From: Asaia sp. W19
Lineage (GTDB): Bacteria; Pseudomonadota; Alphaproteobacteria; Acetobacterales; Acetobacteraceae
Reading direction: 5' to 3'
DNA length: 64,000 bases
NCBI RefSeq assembly: GCF_003994335.1
Contig: NZ_PNQZ01000066.1
Span: 119,082-183,081, forward strand
Part shown: piece after piece, positions 53,858-63,353 of the stretch
Numbering within the stretch: the stretch's first letter is position 1
How the letters are laid out: every line of letters starts with the position of its first letter
Program-made: the position numbers and the translations under genes
The notes under the pieces: model-generated
Database searches by the model: none
Told to the model about the DNA's origin: nothing
The model's input: the letters and a program-made list of their open reading frames with translations, nothing else

Positions 53858-54700
53858 TCAGAGGGTGAGCGTTCCCGCGATACGGGGCGTGACGGTGCCA
53901 CCCACCCAGATCGTGTCGTCTTCTTTCCGGATAGAGACGCGCCCACTGCGCCCCAACGCCGTGCCCTGGCTCGCCAGATAGGTTTCGGGGGCCATAGCCT
54001 TGCCAATCATCCATTGCGCCATGGCGGCATTGAGACTGCCGGTCACAGGGTCCTCGAAACCCTGGTTCTGACCCACGAAGGCCCTGATTTCGAAAGCGGC
54101 GCCTGTTTCATCGCGTTCATTCTGCCACGGCGCGACGATGCCGTAGAGATTATCGCCCATTTTCGACCAGTTCGGCGTGACGGCCAGGACATCGCGTCGC
54201 TCACGCAGGGCGAGGAGCTGCCAGGGTGGCCCGTTATCCCCCCAGGCGGCGTCGAGGATATCGTCCGGGGTCAGGCCAAGTGCGTCACAGGCGGTCTGGC
54301 GCTCCTCGGGCGTAAGAGCGCCGCTGCGCCGCTGCAGTGGCGCCGCGAAAGCGTAGCGTCCGGCCTCGACCTTGACGCGTACCAGTCCGACCCCGCATTC
54401 CTGCACGATCATGCCGTCATGAGTGTTGCCCGGAAGGAATGCCCAGACGGAAGCCGTGCCGAGTGTAGGATGCCCCGCAAAGGGGAGTTCACCGCCGGGT
54501 GTGAAGATTCGCACGCGGTATGAGGCCTCGGGGGTGGTAGGGCGCAACAGAAAGGTCGTTTCGCTCAGATTGGTCCAGTTCGCGATACGGGCCATCAGCG
54601 CGTCATCAAGCCCGTCGGCATCGAGAATCACCGCCAGAGGATTGCCGGCGAAGGGGGCAGCGGCAAAGACATCGACCTGCCGGAAGGGATGGTCGCTCAT
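53858..54700 (-). CDS. PhzF-family isomerase-like protein
   Basis: A 280-residue protein of the PhzF/YddE family, a diaminopimelate-epimerase fold. QVDVFAAAPFAGNPLAVILDA at the start contains the family's opening motif, NLSETTFLL includes the acidic catalytic Glu, GGELPFAGHPTLGTASVWAF is the diagnostic segment and DPVTGSLNAAMAQW the C-terminal one. The ATG at 54700 begins MSDHPFRQVDVF; the longer reading has no family counterpart. Real substrates are unknown outside phenazine producers, and no phenazine gene is nearby. Confidence 0.9.
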   Translation of the reverse strand: MSDHPFRQVDVFAAAPFAGNPLAVILDADGLDDALMARIANWTNLSETTFLLRPTTPEASYRVRIFTPGGELPFAGHPTLGTASVWAFLPGNTHDGMIVQECGVGLVRVKVEAGRYAFAAPLQRRSGALTPEERQTACDALGLTPDDILDAAWGDNGPPWQLLALRERRDVLAVTPNWSKMGDNLYGIVAPWQNERDETGAAFEIRAFVGQNQGFEDPVTGSLNAAMAQWMIGKAMAPETYLASQGTALGRSGRVSIRKEDDTIWVGGTVTPRIAGTLTL

Positions 54701-54845
54701 GATCGACCCTTTCAGGAAACGGGGGAGACGGATCACAAGCGTAACAGACAAAACATTGCTCGGGCCAGACAGGCCGAAAATCGCCACAAACCGTCGATTG
54801 AAACGACGGGCTGGAAAAGCGGCGATAAAGTCGGGGAGAGGAAGA

Positions 54846-56195
54846 ATGGGGCGCTGGGCAAGACACGGAGCGATGTTCGGGCTGGGCCTTGTCGCGGGGT
54901 ATACCGGGCTGGTGCAGATCAAAGCGGCTCATGCCGATTCCGGCACAGTTCTGACAAGCCTCGCTTCCCTGCGTGATCACGGCGTGATGCTTCACGTGCA
55001 GCATACCAATGAGATGCAGGCCATGATCAATGCCCCCACCCCGGATCAGGGATTGAAAAAAGGCGTCGGGAACGTCGGTATTGCGACCTATGGGGCTGAT
55101 ATCGACTGGGAGCGTCTGGCGGGCGCACGCGGCATTTCAACCCATATCGTGCTGGCCAGTGGCTATGGCAGCCCGACGAGTCATAAATTCGGCGATTACC
55201 TCACCCCCAGTCAGGCCACTTATGGTGGGGTGGGCAATGTGGTCATTCATCTTGTCTCTGCCTATGTCGAGAAATCCATGCTGTATGACCGCGTTAATGC
55301 GGCGGCGGGACGCATGACCTTTCTGTCCGATTTCTCGGCCAACCCGCTCTATTGCAATTTCATGAATGCCTCGTTCTGCGGCAATCCGAGAACGGCTGCC
55401 GATAACAAGGCGCATGCGGCTTTTCCCATGTCGAACTGGGCAACCCGTGCGCGCGTGCAGATCAGCGATGTTCTGATTGCGCAGGCGGGGGTGTATCTCA
55501 CTGAAACCGAGGCCATTTATACGCATCACCAGACGCGTACCGGCTTCAAGTTCAACGGGGCCACAATCGATGGTGTGGCGCTACCAGTCGAACTAGCCTG
55601 GTCGCCCCATGGCGGCGGCAAACGCGCGTTGCCCGGTCGGTACAAGATCGGGTTTGTCTATGATACGGCGCGGCATGACTCGCCTTTTCAGACGGGGAGC
55701 GGCCAAAGCCTCTATCTGACTGATGGGACGCCACGACGCCTAAAGGGATCATGGTCCGCATGGGTCATGGCCGATCAGATGGTCTGGCGCTTTCAGGGCA
55801 GGGGACCGGATGCCGGCCTGACCGTACTGGGCGTGGCGTACTGGAATTCGCCCCGCACCCAGTTGCGCAAGGCGCAATATTCCTTGGGTTTCCTGATGCG
55901 CGGCATGGTCAAGTCGCGCCCCGCGGACGCGATCGGGGTCAATGCTTCATGGGTACAGGTTTCGCGCTCTGTCGTGCATGCTCAGCGTGAGGCGGTGCGT
56001 CGTAACGGCAAACTACCCCGACATGTGCGCTTCCCCCAGGATGGGGGGGGCGTCATCGAGGCCTTCTATCAGATGCATGTGTGGCGGGGGGGCTCCATCG
56101 CACCTGACCTCCAATATTACATTAATCCGGGTCTTCAGCCCGGATTGCGTAATCAGTTGTTGCTGGGGGTCAAAACGCATGTCGAGTTCATCTGA
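54846..56195 (+). CDS. OprB-family carbohydrate-selective porin
   Basis: A 449-residue outer-membrane porin starting at the ATG at 54846, preceded by GAGAGGAAGA. A signal peptide (about 1-30) ends near KAAHADS. The mature protein matches the OprB family: GNVGIATYGADIDWERLAGARGISTHIVLASGYG and the end QYYINPGLQPGLRNQLLLGVKTHVEF, which gives a final aromatic residue. OprB porins admit glucose and other sugars. The start lies within 150 bp of the divergent phzF-like gene. Confidence 0.9.
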   Translation: MGRWARHGAMFGLGLVAGYTGLVQIKAAHADSGTVLTSLASLRDHGVMLHVQHTNEMQAMINAPTPDQGLKKGVGNVGIATYGADIDWERLAGARGISTHIVLASGYGSPTSHKFGDYLTPSQATYGGVGNVVIHLVSAYVEKSMLYDRVNAAAGRMTFLSDFSANPLYCNFMNASFCGNPRTAADNKAHAAFPMSNWATRARVQISDVLIAQAGVYLTETEAIYTHHQTRTGFKFNGATIDGVALPVELAWSPHGGGKRALPGRYKIGFVYDTARHDSPFQTGSGQSLYLTDGTPRRLKGSWSAWVMADQMVWRFQGRGPDAGLTVLGVAYWNSPRTQLRKAQYSLGFLMRGMVKSRPADAIGVNASWVQVSRSVVHAQREAVRRNGKLPRHVRFPQDGGGVIEAFYQMHVWRGGSIAPDLQYYINPGLQPGLRNQLLLGVKTHVEFI

Positions 56196-56456
56196 ATCCT
56201 GACTGCGGCATCGAGAACTGTGGCGGTGAAAGCACAGTTTTACCGCGAGTTAAGAAAGATTTTAAGAATCGTTTGCATCTCGGCGTTACATGGCAGAAAC
56301 ACGTCGCCGAAGACGGTGCGCCGTGATTCTGAGTATTCCTTCCGGGTGGAGAGGGATGCGACAGAATGATCCCAACGATGATCCTGTTGTGTCAAAACAT
56401 TTCAGAGGTCATGCCGGATTGTCTTCGTGATCGAAAACGAATTTGTGGTGGATCAT
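56196..56456 (+). promoter_or_regulatory. Upstream region of the siderophore-type receptor
   Basis: No gene is supported here. TTAAGAATCGTTTGCAT (56262-56278), with the near repeat TTAAGAAAG before it, weakly resembles a Fur half-site arrangement. The match is too loose to name the operator. Confidence 0.3.
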
Positions 56457-58784
56457 ATGCCCGAAGACTGCGCGTTTCCCGGAGAGATGCAGAAGAATAG
56501 CGAGCTTCACTCGAAGCTTTCCCCTGGATACTCAGGAAAACAGAAACGCCTTCTTCTCCTGGCGTTGACCGCCGGCATGGGGCTGGGTGCTGCTGAGGAA
56601 GCTGAGGCCCAGGAAACGACGGCTACGGGCACCAAGACCGCCGAAGGGCAATCCATCGCTCTTCCTGCCGTGCGCGTGCATGGCAAGGAGCAGATCAACA
56701 CGCTCAACACCAACACGACGACCCTCGATATCGGCCGTATGCCGGATAATGTGCGTGAAACGCCCCAGACGGTCAGTGTCGTGCCCAAGCAGTTGATCGA
56801 AGAGCAGCGACTCTTCACCCTCGATCAGGCGCTGTCCAACGTTCCGGGCATCACCATGTCTGCGGGTGAGGGCAATGGCGGTATGAACGGCAACCAGTTC
56901 CGCATCCGTGGCCAGCAGGCACGCGGCGATATCTACGAGGACGGTCTGCGCGATTTCGGCAATTATGTGCGCGACGTTTACAACACAGAAAGCGTCGAGG
57001 TGGTGAAGGGACCGTCCGGCCAGTATTTCGGTGCAGGCAATGTGGGCGGCGTGATCAACCAGACGCTCAAGAAGGCGCATAGCGGCAATGCGTTCGGGGC
57101 CGATCAGTCCTTTGGCAGCGGCATGCAGTATCGCGGTTCGGCCGATGCCAATTACGAGATCAACGCCCATACCGCCCTTCGCGTGAACGGCATGTACAAC
57201 AAGCAGATGGTGGCGGATCGTAACAATGTCCGCAGTGATCGCTATGGCGCTGCGGCTGATCTGGGTGTCGGGCTGGGAACCAAGAACACCTGGCATCTGA
57301 ATTATCAGTGGCTCGGCAGCCGTGGTCGCCCGGATTACGGCGTATCGATGATCCAGATCGGCAAGACCTATCGTCCGATCACGGAATATGGCCTGCCGCG
57401 CAATACTAATTATTCGCGCAATTTCGACCGGGACATGGGCAATGTGCACATGGTCACCTCGAAATTTGCTTCCGAACTGGCCAAATGGCTGACGCTCTCG
57501 AACGATACGCGTTATTCGCATTACACGCGCAATTTTGCAGCAACGACCCCCGCGGCCTGCTCCGGGGCCTGCGCGACATCGTTCCTCGCGGGTGGCAATC
57601 CGACACTGGCCTACGGTGCCGGAGGCGGCATGGGCTATGATCAGGCCGGTTGGGGCGTGCAGAATGTCACCATGGGTCACTCCAAGTTCCGGACCGGCTT
57701 CATGCACCACGATATCCGTGCCGGTGTCGACATCAACTACACCAAGGATGATCGCCTCTACGGCACCTGGATCAATCAGGTGAACAACCAGAAGATCCGT
57801 ACGCCGCAATTCGAATATCCGGGCACGATGCTGACCTTCCCGGCAACGGGCAGCCGCACGGCGGATTTTCGCGATCTGGGCCTGTTCCTGGCTGACAAGA
57901 TCCATCTGACCAAGCAGATCTCGGTCTATGGCACGGTGCGCTGGGACGACTATCGCTCGACCTATTGGAGCGCAGCCCAGTCGGCGATCGGTGTGCAGAA
58001 GCAGAAATCGAACAAGTTCAGCCCGTCGGCCAGCCTGATGTATGAGCCGCTCGAGAACACGACCTTCTACTTCACCTTCTCGCAGTCCTATAAGCCTGTC
58101 GGTACGGATGTGTCCTCACTCACCATGAGCTCGACCAGCATCGGCGACGTGGCGGCCAATGGGCGCGATCTCAAGCCGCAGCGCAGCGATCTTTACGAAC
58201 TGGGCGGCAAGGCCGACTTCTTCAACAAGCGCCTCGGCGTGACTGGCGCGATCTTCCAGATCGAGCAGAACAACTCCTTCACCTATGACGATGACGGCAA
58301 CATCATCACCGGTTTCCAGGATGCGGGCTCCGGCCGTCGCATTCGTGGTCTCGAAGTCAGCGCGTCCGGCAAGCTGACCCGCGACTGGGAGATCTATGGC
58401 TCCTATGCCTATATGGGCGGCAAGGTCACGAACAGCGCGCTCTATGGCGGTAACCGTGCCCCGCAGCTTCCGGCGAACAGCCTCTCTGTCTGGAGCACCT
58501 ATGACGTGTCTCGTCTGGTCCTGAAGCCCAATAACGGCAAGTTGCAGGCCGGTGGTGGCGTTCAGTATTCCTCGGGTTACTGGTCCAATGAAGGCCGCAC
58601 AGGGCGCATGCCGGATAACGTGTCGCTCAACGGCATGATTTCCTACGACATCTCGCATTACCATGTGCAGTTCAACGCCAATAACCTGACCAATCATCGC
58701 AACTACGCCTCGGCATTCTCGACCTCGCGTGCCGTGCCGCTTTCGGGCCGTACCTTCCTCGGCTCGGTCGGCCTGCGCTTCTGA
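56457..58784 (+). CDS. TonB-dependent siderophore receptor
   Basis: A roughly 775-residue outer-membrane receptor of the FhuE/FiuA group. After the N-terminal leader (ending AAEEAEAQ) comes the plug (about 75-200) with RETPQTVSVVPKQLIEEQ and VEVVKGPSGQYFGAGNVGGVINQ, then a 22-strand barrel. It ends GRTFLGSVGLRF with the aromatic last residue. The GTG at 56427 and the ATG at 56487 are alternative starts. It probably takes up a hydroxamate or catecholate iron chelate. It is a single gene followed by a terminator. Confidence 0.9.
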   Translation: MPEDCAFPGEMQKNSELHSKLSPGYSGKQKRLLLLALTAGMGLGAAEEAEAQETTATGTKTAEGQSIALPAVRVHGKEQINTLNTNTTTLDIGRMPDNVRETPQTVSVVPKQLIEEQRLFTLDQALSNVPGITMSAGEGNGGMNGNQFRIRGQQARGDIYEDGLRDFGNYVRDVYNTESVEVVKGPSGQYFGAGNVGGVINQTLKKAHSGNAFGADQSFGSGMQYRGSADANYEINAHTALRVNGMYNKQMVADRNNVRSDRYGAAADLGVGLGTKNTWHLNYQWLGSRGRPDYGVSMIQIGKTYRPITEYGLPRNTNYSRNFDRDMGNVHMVTSKFASELAKWLTLSNDTRYSHYTRNFAATTPAACSGACATSFLAGGNPTLAYGAGGGMGYDQAGWGVQNVTMGHSKFRTGFMHHDIRAGVDINYTKDDRLYGTWINQVNNQKIRTPQFEYPGTMLTFPATGSRTADFRDLGLFLADKIHLTKQISVYGTVRWDDYRSTYWSAAQSAIGVQKQKSNKFSPSASLMYEPLENTTFYFTFSQSYKPVGTDVSSLTMSSTSIGDVAANGRDLKPQRSDLYELGGKADFFNKRLGVTGAIFQIEQNNSFTYDDDGNIITGFQDAGSGRRIRGLEVSASGKLTRDWEIYGSYAYMGGKVTNSALYGGNRAPQLPANSLSVWSTYDVSRLVLKPNNGKLQAGGGVQYSSGYWSNEGRTGRMPDNVSLNGMISYDISHYHVQFNANNLTNHRNYASAFSTSRAVPLSGRTFLGSVGLRF

Positions 58785-58828
58785 TCTGATGATATGGGCT
58801 CGACCGGCCTTCGGGCAGGGAAGAGCGC

Positions 58829-58866
58829 GCAGAAGGGGAGTGGTCGCAAGACCATTCCCCTTCTGC
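58829..58866 (+). terminator. Intrinsic hairpin after the siderophore receptor gene
   Basis: GCAGAAGGGGAGTGGT and ACCATTCCCCTTCTGC (58829-58866) form a 16-bp stem with one G-T pair and a 6-base loop, 45 bp after the stop. Confidence 0.8.
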
Positions 58867-58885
58867 ACATGACAAGGCCTGATGC

Positions 58886-59485
58886 ATGACAGTCGCGAAA
58901 CTGGTTCCGCCTTCCGTAACGGAAGAGATTGGAGGCGAAGAGAGCGGTCTGACGATGTCGCTTCCACATCCTGCGCCAGTTCTCGATGAGCGTCTGAAAG
59001 CTGCGCTCTATCTGGCCCAATGGCATCTGGACCGAGGAGAGAGGCATGAAGCATTCCGGCTTTTTGCTCAGGCCGCGCAGTCGGCGCATCCGGCTGCACT
59101 CAATATGCTGGGACGCGCTTATGAGCGCGGTTGGGGAACGCCGCGCGATCTGGAACGCGCCATAGCCTGCTTCGAGGCTGCGTCAGCAGGAGGAGAAGGA
59201 TGGGCTTTCTATAATCTTGCCGATCTCCACCTCACCGGGCAGGGCGTTCCATGCGATCCTGCGCGCGCGCATGATGCCTATGTTGAAGCGGCGCGCCGGG
59301 GCATAGGCAAGGCCTTCAACATGCTGGGCCTGCTCCATGAGGAAGGGTTTGGCAGTGTTCCCGCCAACATCGACCATGCCCGTGCCTATTACGAGGCCGG
59401 CATGACCTGCGGCGATAGGGCAGCAGGCCTCAATCTGCAAAGGCTGGAATCCGCGCAGGCTGGACTGAGTCCGAAGGGCGATTGA
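58886..59485 (+). CDS. Sel1-repeat protein
   Basis: A 199-residue helical repeat protein. About four Sel1-type (SLR) repeats lie between residues 30 and 190, with the signatures HPAALNMLGRAYERGWGTPRDLERA, GWAFYNLADLHLTGQGVPCDPARA and GKAFNMLGLLHEEGFGSVPANIDHA. SLR proteins are adaptors for protein complexes. There is no signal peptide. It follows the receptor gene but past a terminator, so it is probably independent. Function unknown. Confidence 0.8.
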   Translation: MTVAKLVPPSVTEEIGGEESGLTMSLPHPAPVLDERLKAALYLAQWHLDRGERHEAFRLFAQAAQSAHPAALNMLGRAYERGWGTPRDLERAIACFEAASAGGEGWAFYNLADLHLTGQGVPCDPARAHDAYVEAARRGIGKAFNMLGLLHEEGFGSVPANIDHARAYYEAGMTCGDRAAGLNLQRLESAQAGLSPKGD

Positions 59486-59582
59486 CCAGGGCGGGAGCGC
59501 TGCGGCCAGCCGGCAAGAGTGCCGTGTCCAGCGCCCTGCAAACGTATCTGGCTTGCTGGGCCTGTTCCGGTTCCGCCCTGAC

Positions 59583-59867
59583 TCAGTTGACCGACGCTTC
59601 CTTGCGTTCACCCATGGCGAAGGCCTTCAGAATGGACTCTGCCAGAAGCTTGGCTGCCTTGGGGGGCAGACGCAGATGGGCGGTCGGGGCGATGACGATC
59701 TCATTGCCGTGGGGGCGCTCCGCTGCAAGAGTGACGGTGATGATTCCGCCGACATGACCATAGACGGGAACGTTATCGGCAAAGATGATCGGCGCGGATT
59801 CGGCGTTGAGTGATGCAATTCCCTGCGCGATCTGGTGCAAGATCTTGTCTGAGGTATTATCTGCCAT
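59583..59867 (-). CDS. Small unknown protein
   Basis: A 94-residue protein I do not recognise: a helical start (DKILHQIAQGIASL), a beta-rich middle (IIFADNVPVYGHVGGIITVTLAAE) and a helical end (PKAAKLLAESILKAF). It is not membrane-bound. It stands between the Sel1 gene and the fatty-acyl-AMP ligase operon without an obvious partner. Confidence 0.5.
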   Translation of the reverse strand: MADNTSDKILHQIAQGIASLNAESAPIIFADNVPVYGHVGGIITVTLAAERPHGNEIVIAPTAHLRLPPKAAKLLAESILKAFAMGERKEASVN

Positions 59868-60176
59868 TTTGCAGAGTGCCTTTGATTATTGATAAAACGC
59901 AGCCTGATCGAGCTGGCGCCAAGAATGTCATATCGTGAGCACACCCACAAGCGCGGTACGCGGACATGGCGCAGAGGCAGATATCCCGAGTACTGTGCCC
60001 TGTGCATAATGGACCCTGCCCCTGCAGGACAAGGCAAATATCCTCGAATATCCGTAATGTGAGCGTATCCTCGCCCATAGGTGCGGGCGGTGAGAGAGGG
60101 CAGGGACGCATTCTCCTCCCGCCAGCCTCGTCCCGCACGGCTCTCTTTTTGTGCCCGAACCGGGAAAATCTCGTGA
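59868..60176. other. Non-coding spacer before the FAAL gene end
   Basis: I see no gene, RNA or clear terminator in these 309 bp; short AT-richer runs near 60035-60060 are unremarkable. Confidence 0.6.
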
Positions 60177-61919
60177 TCAGATCATCTGGGTCATGCCAGT
60201 TGCGATCGGTGTGTGTGTGTCACCCGAGGCGAGGATGGAGGATGGCTCTGCCAGGATATTTCCGAGGGTCAGGTCGGCTCTGATCTTGCCGCTTGGTGTG
60301 CGGATGACGAAGCCCTTGCGCATGAAATAAAAGGCGAAACGATCGATACGGTAGCTTTTCATCGTATCGGCCATGGCCTGACGCAGGGCTGGGATGCGGG
60401 CAGCATCCGCGGTTTCGATCATTAGACAGGGGAGGTCCCGCTTTGGCAGTTCGGGCGGAGCGACGATACAGAGTGCTCCATCCATTGCCTGGCTCAGAGA
60501 GACTGCGATGTCATTCGTGTAATAGACATTCCCATCATAGGCGAATTTCTCGCTCAGCCGACCGACATGGAACAATGCGCCCTCGTGAAGAAACCCGAAA
60601 TCCTGTGTTCGGAGATAGCGGGTGCCGTCGTTGATGACAAAACACTGGGCATTGCGCAGAGGATTGTTGAGATAGCCGACGCTCACACTGGGACTATCGA
60701 TCCAGATCTCTCCTACCCTGCCTTCAGGAAGAAAAACCTGCAATTCCGGATCCACGATATGGACATGCTGGTCTTCATGCGCGGTCCCGCAACTGGCGAG
60801 TACCGTAACAGCATCGGCGTCATCGGTGCCGGTCACGACTGCCTCGCCGTTGCTGAGCGCGAGACGATCGAACGATACCAGGGAGACGCCATGCCCCTTG
60901 CGTCCTGATGTCACCAGAAGCGCATTTTCCGCCAGTCCGTAGCAGGGGTAGAACGCCGCGCTCTTGAAACCCATCGGGCCAAAAGTGGCGCTGAATTTTT
61001 CCAGGGTATCCGGGCTGATATTCTCAGAACCGTTGAAGGCGATGTTCCAGCGCGAGAAATCCCAGCGGGGTGAAATCTCTTCGCCCGACAGGCGTGCGCA
61101 ATAGCGATAGGCGAAATCAGGGCCGCCAGAAATGGTGACGCCATAGCGGCTGATTGCCTCAAGCCAACGCGAGGGCTTCTCTATGAATTTGTCGGGTGCC
61201 ATGAAGTAGAAGGGATTTCCCGCAGCCAGAGCCGGTAATACGGCGCCCACCAGCCCCATGTCATGGGTGAATGGCAGCCAGCTCAGACCGGTATCATCAT
61301 CCTGATATTGAAACGAAATAAGCTGTGCATGAATGTTATGGCAGATATTGCGGTGGCTCAGGCACACCCCTTTCGGGTTTTCGGTGGAGCCAGACGTATA
61401 TTGCACGAGAGCGAGTGAGTCCGATGTCAGTGCTGCGGGGGCGATAGGCCGAGGAGCATTCAGGGCGCTCTCGAGAGGGATCCACTTGACCGCGTTGGCG
61501 TCGGGTAGATGGAACAGGGTGAGCGTGTCGCGCTTGCCCAGAACGGCCTGCGCGCCGCTGTCCTGCAGGATGAAGCTAAAGCGTTCGCTTGCACCGATAG
61601 CGCTGGGATAGATTCCCGAGACCGGAATGTGCCCGGCATACAGGCAGGCAAAGAAAGCGACGATATAATCCAGACCGTTTTCGAAAAGCAGGATGACGCG
61701 CGCGCCTGTCGGGAGCAGGCGCGCCAAGTGGGCTCCGGCCAGTGACGCCCGGTTGTGGAGTTCTTCGGCGCTGAGCCTGTCGGTGATGTTTTCCCCATCG
61801 CCGAGAAAAAGGAAGATTGGATTGTCCTTCCTGGTGAGTCTTCTGAATTCCAGCAGATCGACCAGGGTGCGCTGCTTCCATGACTCCGCGCCGACAATCG
61901 CCTGATCTTCTTCATACAT
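60177..61919 (-). CDS. Fatty-acyl-AMP ligase (FAAL-type adenylate-forming enzyme)
   Basis: A 580-residue ANL-superfamily enzyme. The P-loop is YTSGSTENPKGV (about 194-205), the A5 motif AAFYPCYGLAENALLVTS is the FAAL form, and PSGKIRADLT near 551-560 is the catalytic Lys loop. LPFTHDMGLVGAVLPALAAG is another FAAL element. FAALs activate a fatty acid as acyl-AMP and hand it to a carrier protein, not to CoA. No carrier protein, PKS or NRPS gene is present in the window. It lies 51 bp downstream of a TibC-like glycosyltransferase gene on the same strand, an unusual partner. Confidence 0.85.
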   Translation of the reverse strand: MYEEDQAIVGAESWKQRTLVDLLEFRRLTRKDNPIFLFLGDGENITDRLSAEELHNRASLAGAHLARLLPTGARVILLFENGLDYIVAFFACLYAGHIPVSGIYPSAIGASERFSFILQDSGAQAVLGKRDTLTLFHLPDANAVKWIPLESALNAPRPIAPAALTSDSLALVQYTSGSTENPKGVCLSHRNICHNIHAQLISFQYQDDDTGLSWLPFTHDMGLVGAVLPALAAGNPFYFMAPDKFIEKPSRWLEAISRYGVTISGGPDFAYRYCARLSGEEISPRWDFSRWNIAFNGSENISPDTLEKFSATFGPMGFKSAAFYPCYGLAENALLVTSGRKGHGVSLVSFDRLALSNGEAVVTGTDDADAVTVLASCGTAHEDQHVHIVDPELQVFLPEGRVGEIWIDSPSVSVGYLNNPLRNAQCFVINDGTRYLRTQDFGFLHEGALFHVGRLSEKFAYDGNVYYTNDIAVSLSQAMDGALCIVAPPELPKRDLPCLMIETADAARIPALRQAMADTMKSYRIDRFAFYFMRKGFVIRTPSGKIRADLTLGNILAEPSSILASGDTHTPIATGMTQMI

Positions 61920-61970
61920 TCTATAGGGCCTGTTTGCTGAGATCTGAGACCGGAGGGGCGAGAGGCCTGC

Positions 61971-63353
61971 TCACGCAGGCGCGCCATCGGTCAGTTGATG
62001 GTGGAGCGCTTCGCAATGGGCGATCACGTGTTCGGGCATGATGAGTCGGGTGCACTCGAAATGCCGCGAGGTATCGGCGTGGCGTGGGCAGAACAGCAGA
62101 TTACCGTGCTCGAAAGGCGTCCTCACGTCATGCCAGCAGCTATTGCAGACATGCGGGTTGAACACGCGATAGGGCGTGTGAAACTCGTTCGACGGGTGTG
62201 TGAAGCCGCTTATCATCACCACCGGTGTTCCCGCCGCCCAGGCAAGCCAGGAGAGACCGCTGGACAATCCGATAAAAAAGGCGGCATGGCGCAACCAGTA
62301 TGCCCGTTCGGTCAGGGGGCGCGCTCCGGTTTCGTCCCGAACCCCATGAGGCATGTAATTCCAATGGTTTCTGTGGCCGCTGATCGCCTCACGGTCGATA
62401 CAGACCACTTCATAACCCATTTCCTTGAGGCGCTGGATGACCGTGGCCCATCCGAACGGATTATTCCAGTATTTGCACTGGCTCGACGCTTGCGTGGCGA
62501 TTACCACGTAAGGCTGCTCGATTGGCCGCTCCGTTACCGGCCATTGATTGATGCGCGGAGGGGTCTCGCTGTCATCGACGCCGAGGATATGCGCGGCCGT
62601 GCGATGAAGCCCTACAAGACGGAAATCCGATGGCTGCCAGTCATGCGCCTCGTCCTGAAAATACAGACCGATATAATAGGTGGCGTAGAAATTTTCCCGG
62701 TTCGCCTCATATTCGGCAAAGCTGCAACAGCGTATGCCCGGATACTGCCCTGCGAAGAGTTTGCACGCCGCGTCACTCATGGCGACAGTGAGGCGGCAAG
62801 CGTGTTTTTGTTGAAACTTCACAGCGTAGGAGAACCAGCCAACCGCATCGCCCAACGTGCTGCCGGGCAAGAGTATCGCGACCTCGCGATCACGGCAGTC
62901 ATATTCGTGAACGACGACGATGCTGTCATCATCAAGCGATCGGACTTCGATACGTGCGGAGATGAAGTACTTCTTCGACCCCAGGATCATGCAGTTGCTG
63001 GCGGCGTCGCTGTAAAGACAGACCGATCTTTCCATATCGGTCAGGGTGACATGCCAGCGTCCGGCCGGGACGCTGATGCGAGCCCCTGCGTTGAAGTCAA
63101 AGGCGATGCCATGGGCTTCCCGCTGTGTCGGATGGGGGGCTGGATCAGGAAAAGCCGTGTTCGAGGGTGATGCGACCGAGACGGGCTGCCCCCCAGACGA
63201 GGGCGCGCTGATCGGTGCGGCGCTGTCAGACCCTGTTGCGGCACCTTCAGCGATCTGGACAGGGGGCGCGTTCTCGTTCGGCGCGGCTGCGTCGGTGCCT
63301 CCCTGAGGGTCGAAATTCAGGATGGAGTCGATGATTGAATCAATCTTGCTCAT
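61971..63353 (-). CDS. TibC-like autotransporter heptosyltransferase (copy 1)
   Basis: A 460-residue protein of the bacterial autotransporter heptosyltransferase family, which O-heptosylates serines of self-associating autotransporters. An Ala/Pro/Ser-rich linker (about 15-80) precedes a beta-rich domain and the GT domain. FIGLSSGLSWLAWAAGTPVVMISGF is the family signature. The iron-finger cysteines are C403, C406, C422 and C434, spaced C-x2-C-x15-C-x11-C as in TibC. Its ATG overlaps the stop of the second copy by 4 bp (ATGA). Copy 2 begins at or beyond the right edge. No autotransporter gene is in the window. Confidence 0.88.
   Translation of the reverse strand: MSKIDSIIDSILNFDPQGGTDAAAPNENAPPVQIAEGAATGSDSAAPISAPSSGGQPVSVASPSNTAFPDPAPHPTQREAHGIAFDFNAGARISVPAGRWHVTLTDMERSVCLYSDAASNCMILGSKKYFISARIEVRSLDDDSIVVVHEYDCRDREVAILLPGSTLGDAVGWFSYAVKFQQKHACRLTVAMSDAACKLFAGQYPGIRCCSFAEYEANRENFYATYYIGLYFQDEAHDWQPSDFRLVGLHRTAAHILGVDDSETPPRINQWPVTERPIEQPYVVIATQASSQCKYWNNPFGWATVIQRLKEMGYEVVCIDREAISGHRNHWNYMPHGVRDETGARPLTERAYWLRHAAFFIGLSSGLSWLAWAAGTPVVMISGFTHPSNEFHTPYRVFNPHVCNSCWHDVRTPFEHGNLLFCPRHADTSRHFECTRLIMPEHVIAHCEALHHQLTDGAPA

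Noticed and set aside
56532..57905. A 457-codon minus-strand frame opposite the siderophore receptor
   Set aside because: Antisense to a clear TonB receptor plug and barrel.
61995..63170. A 391-codon plus-strand frame opposite the TibC-like gene
   Set aside because: Antisense to a protein with the family signature and four ordered cysteines.
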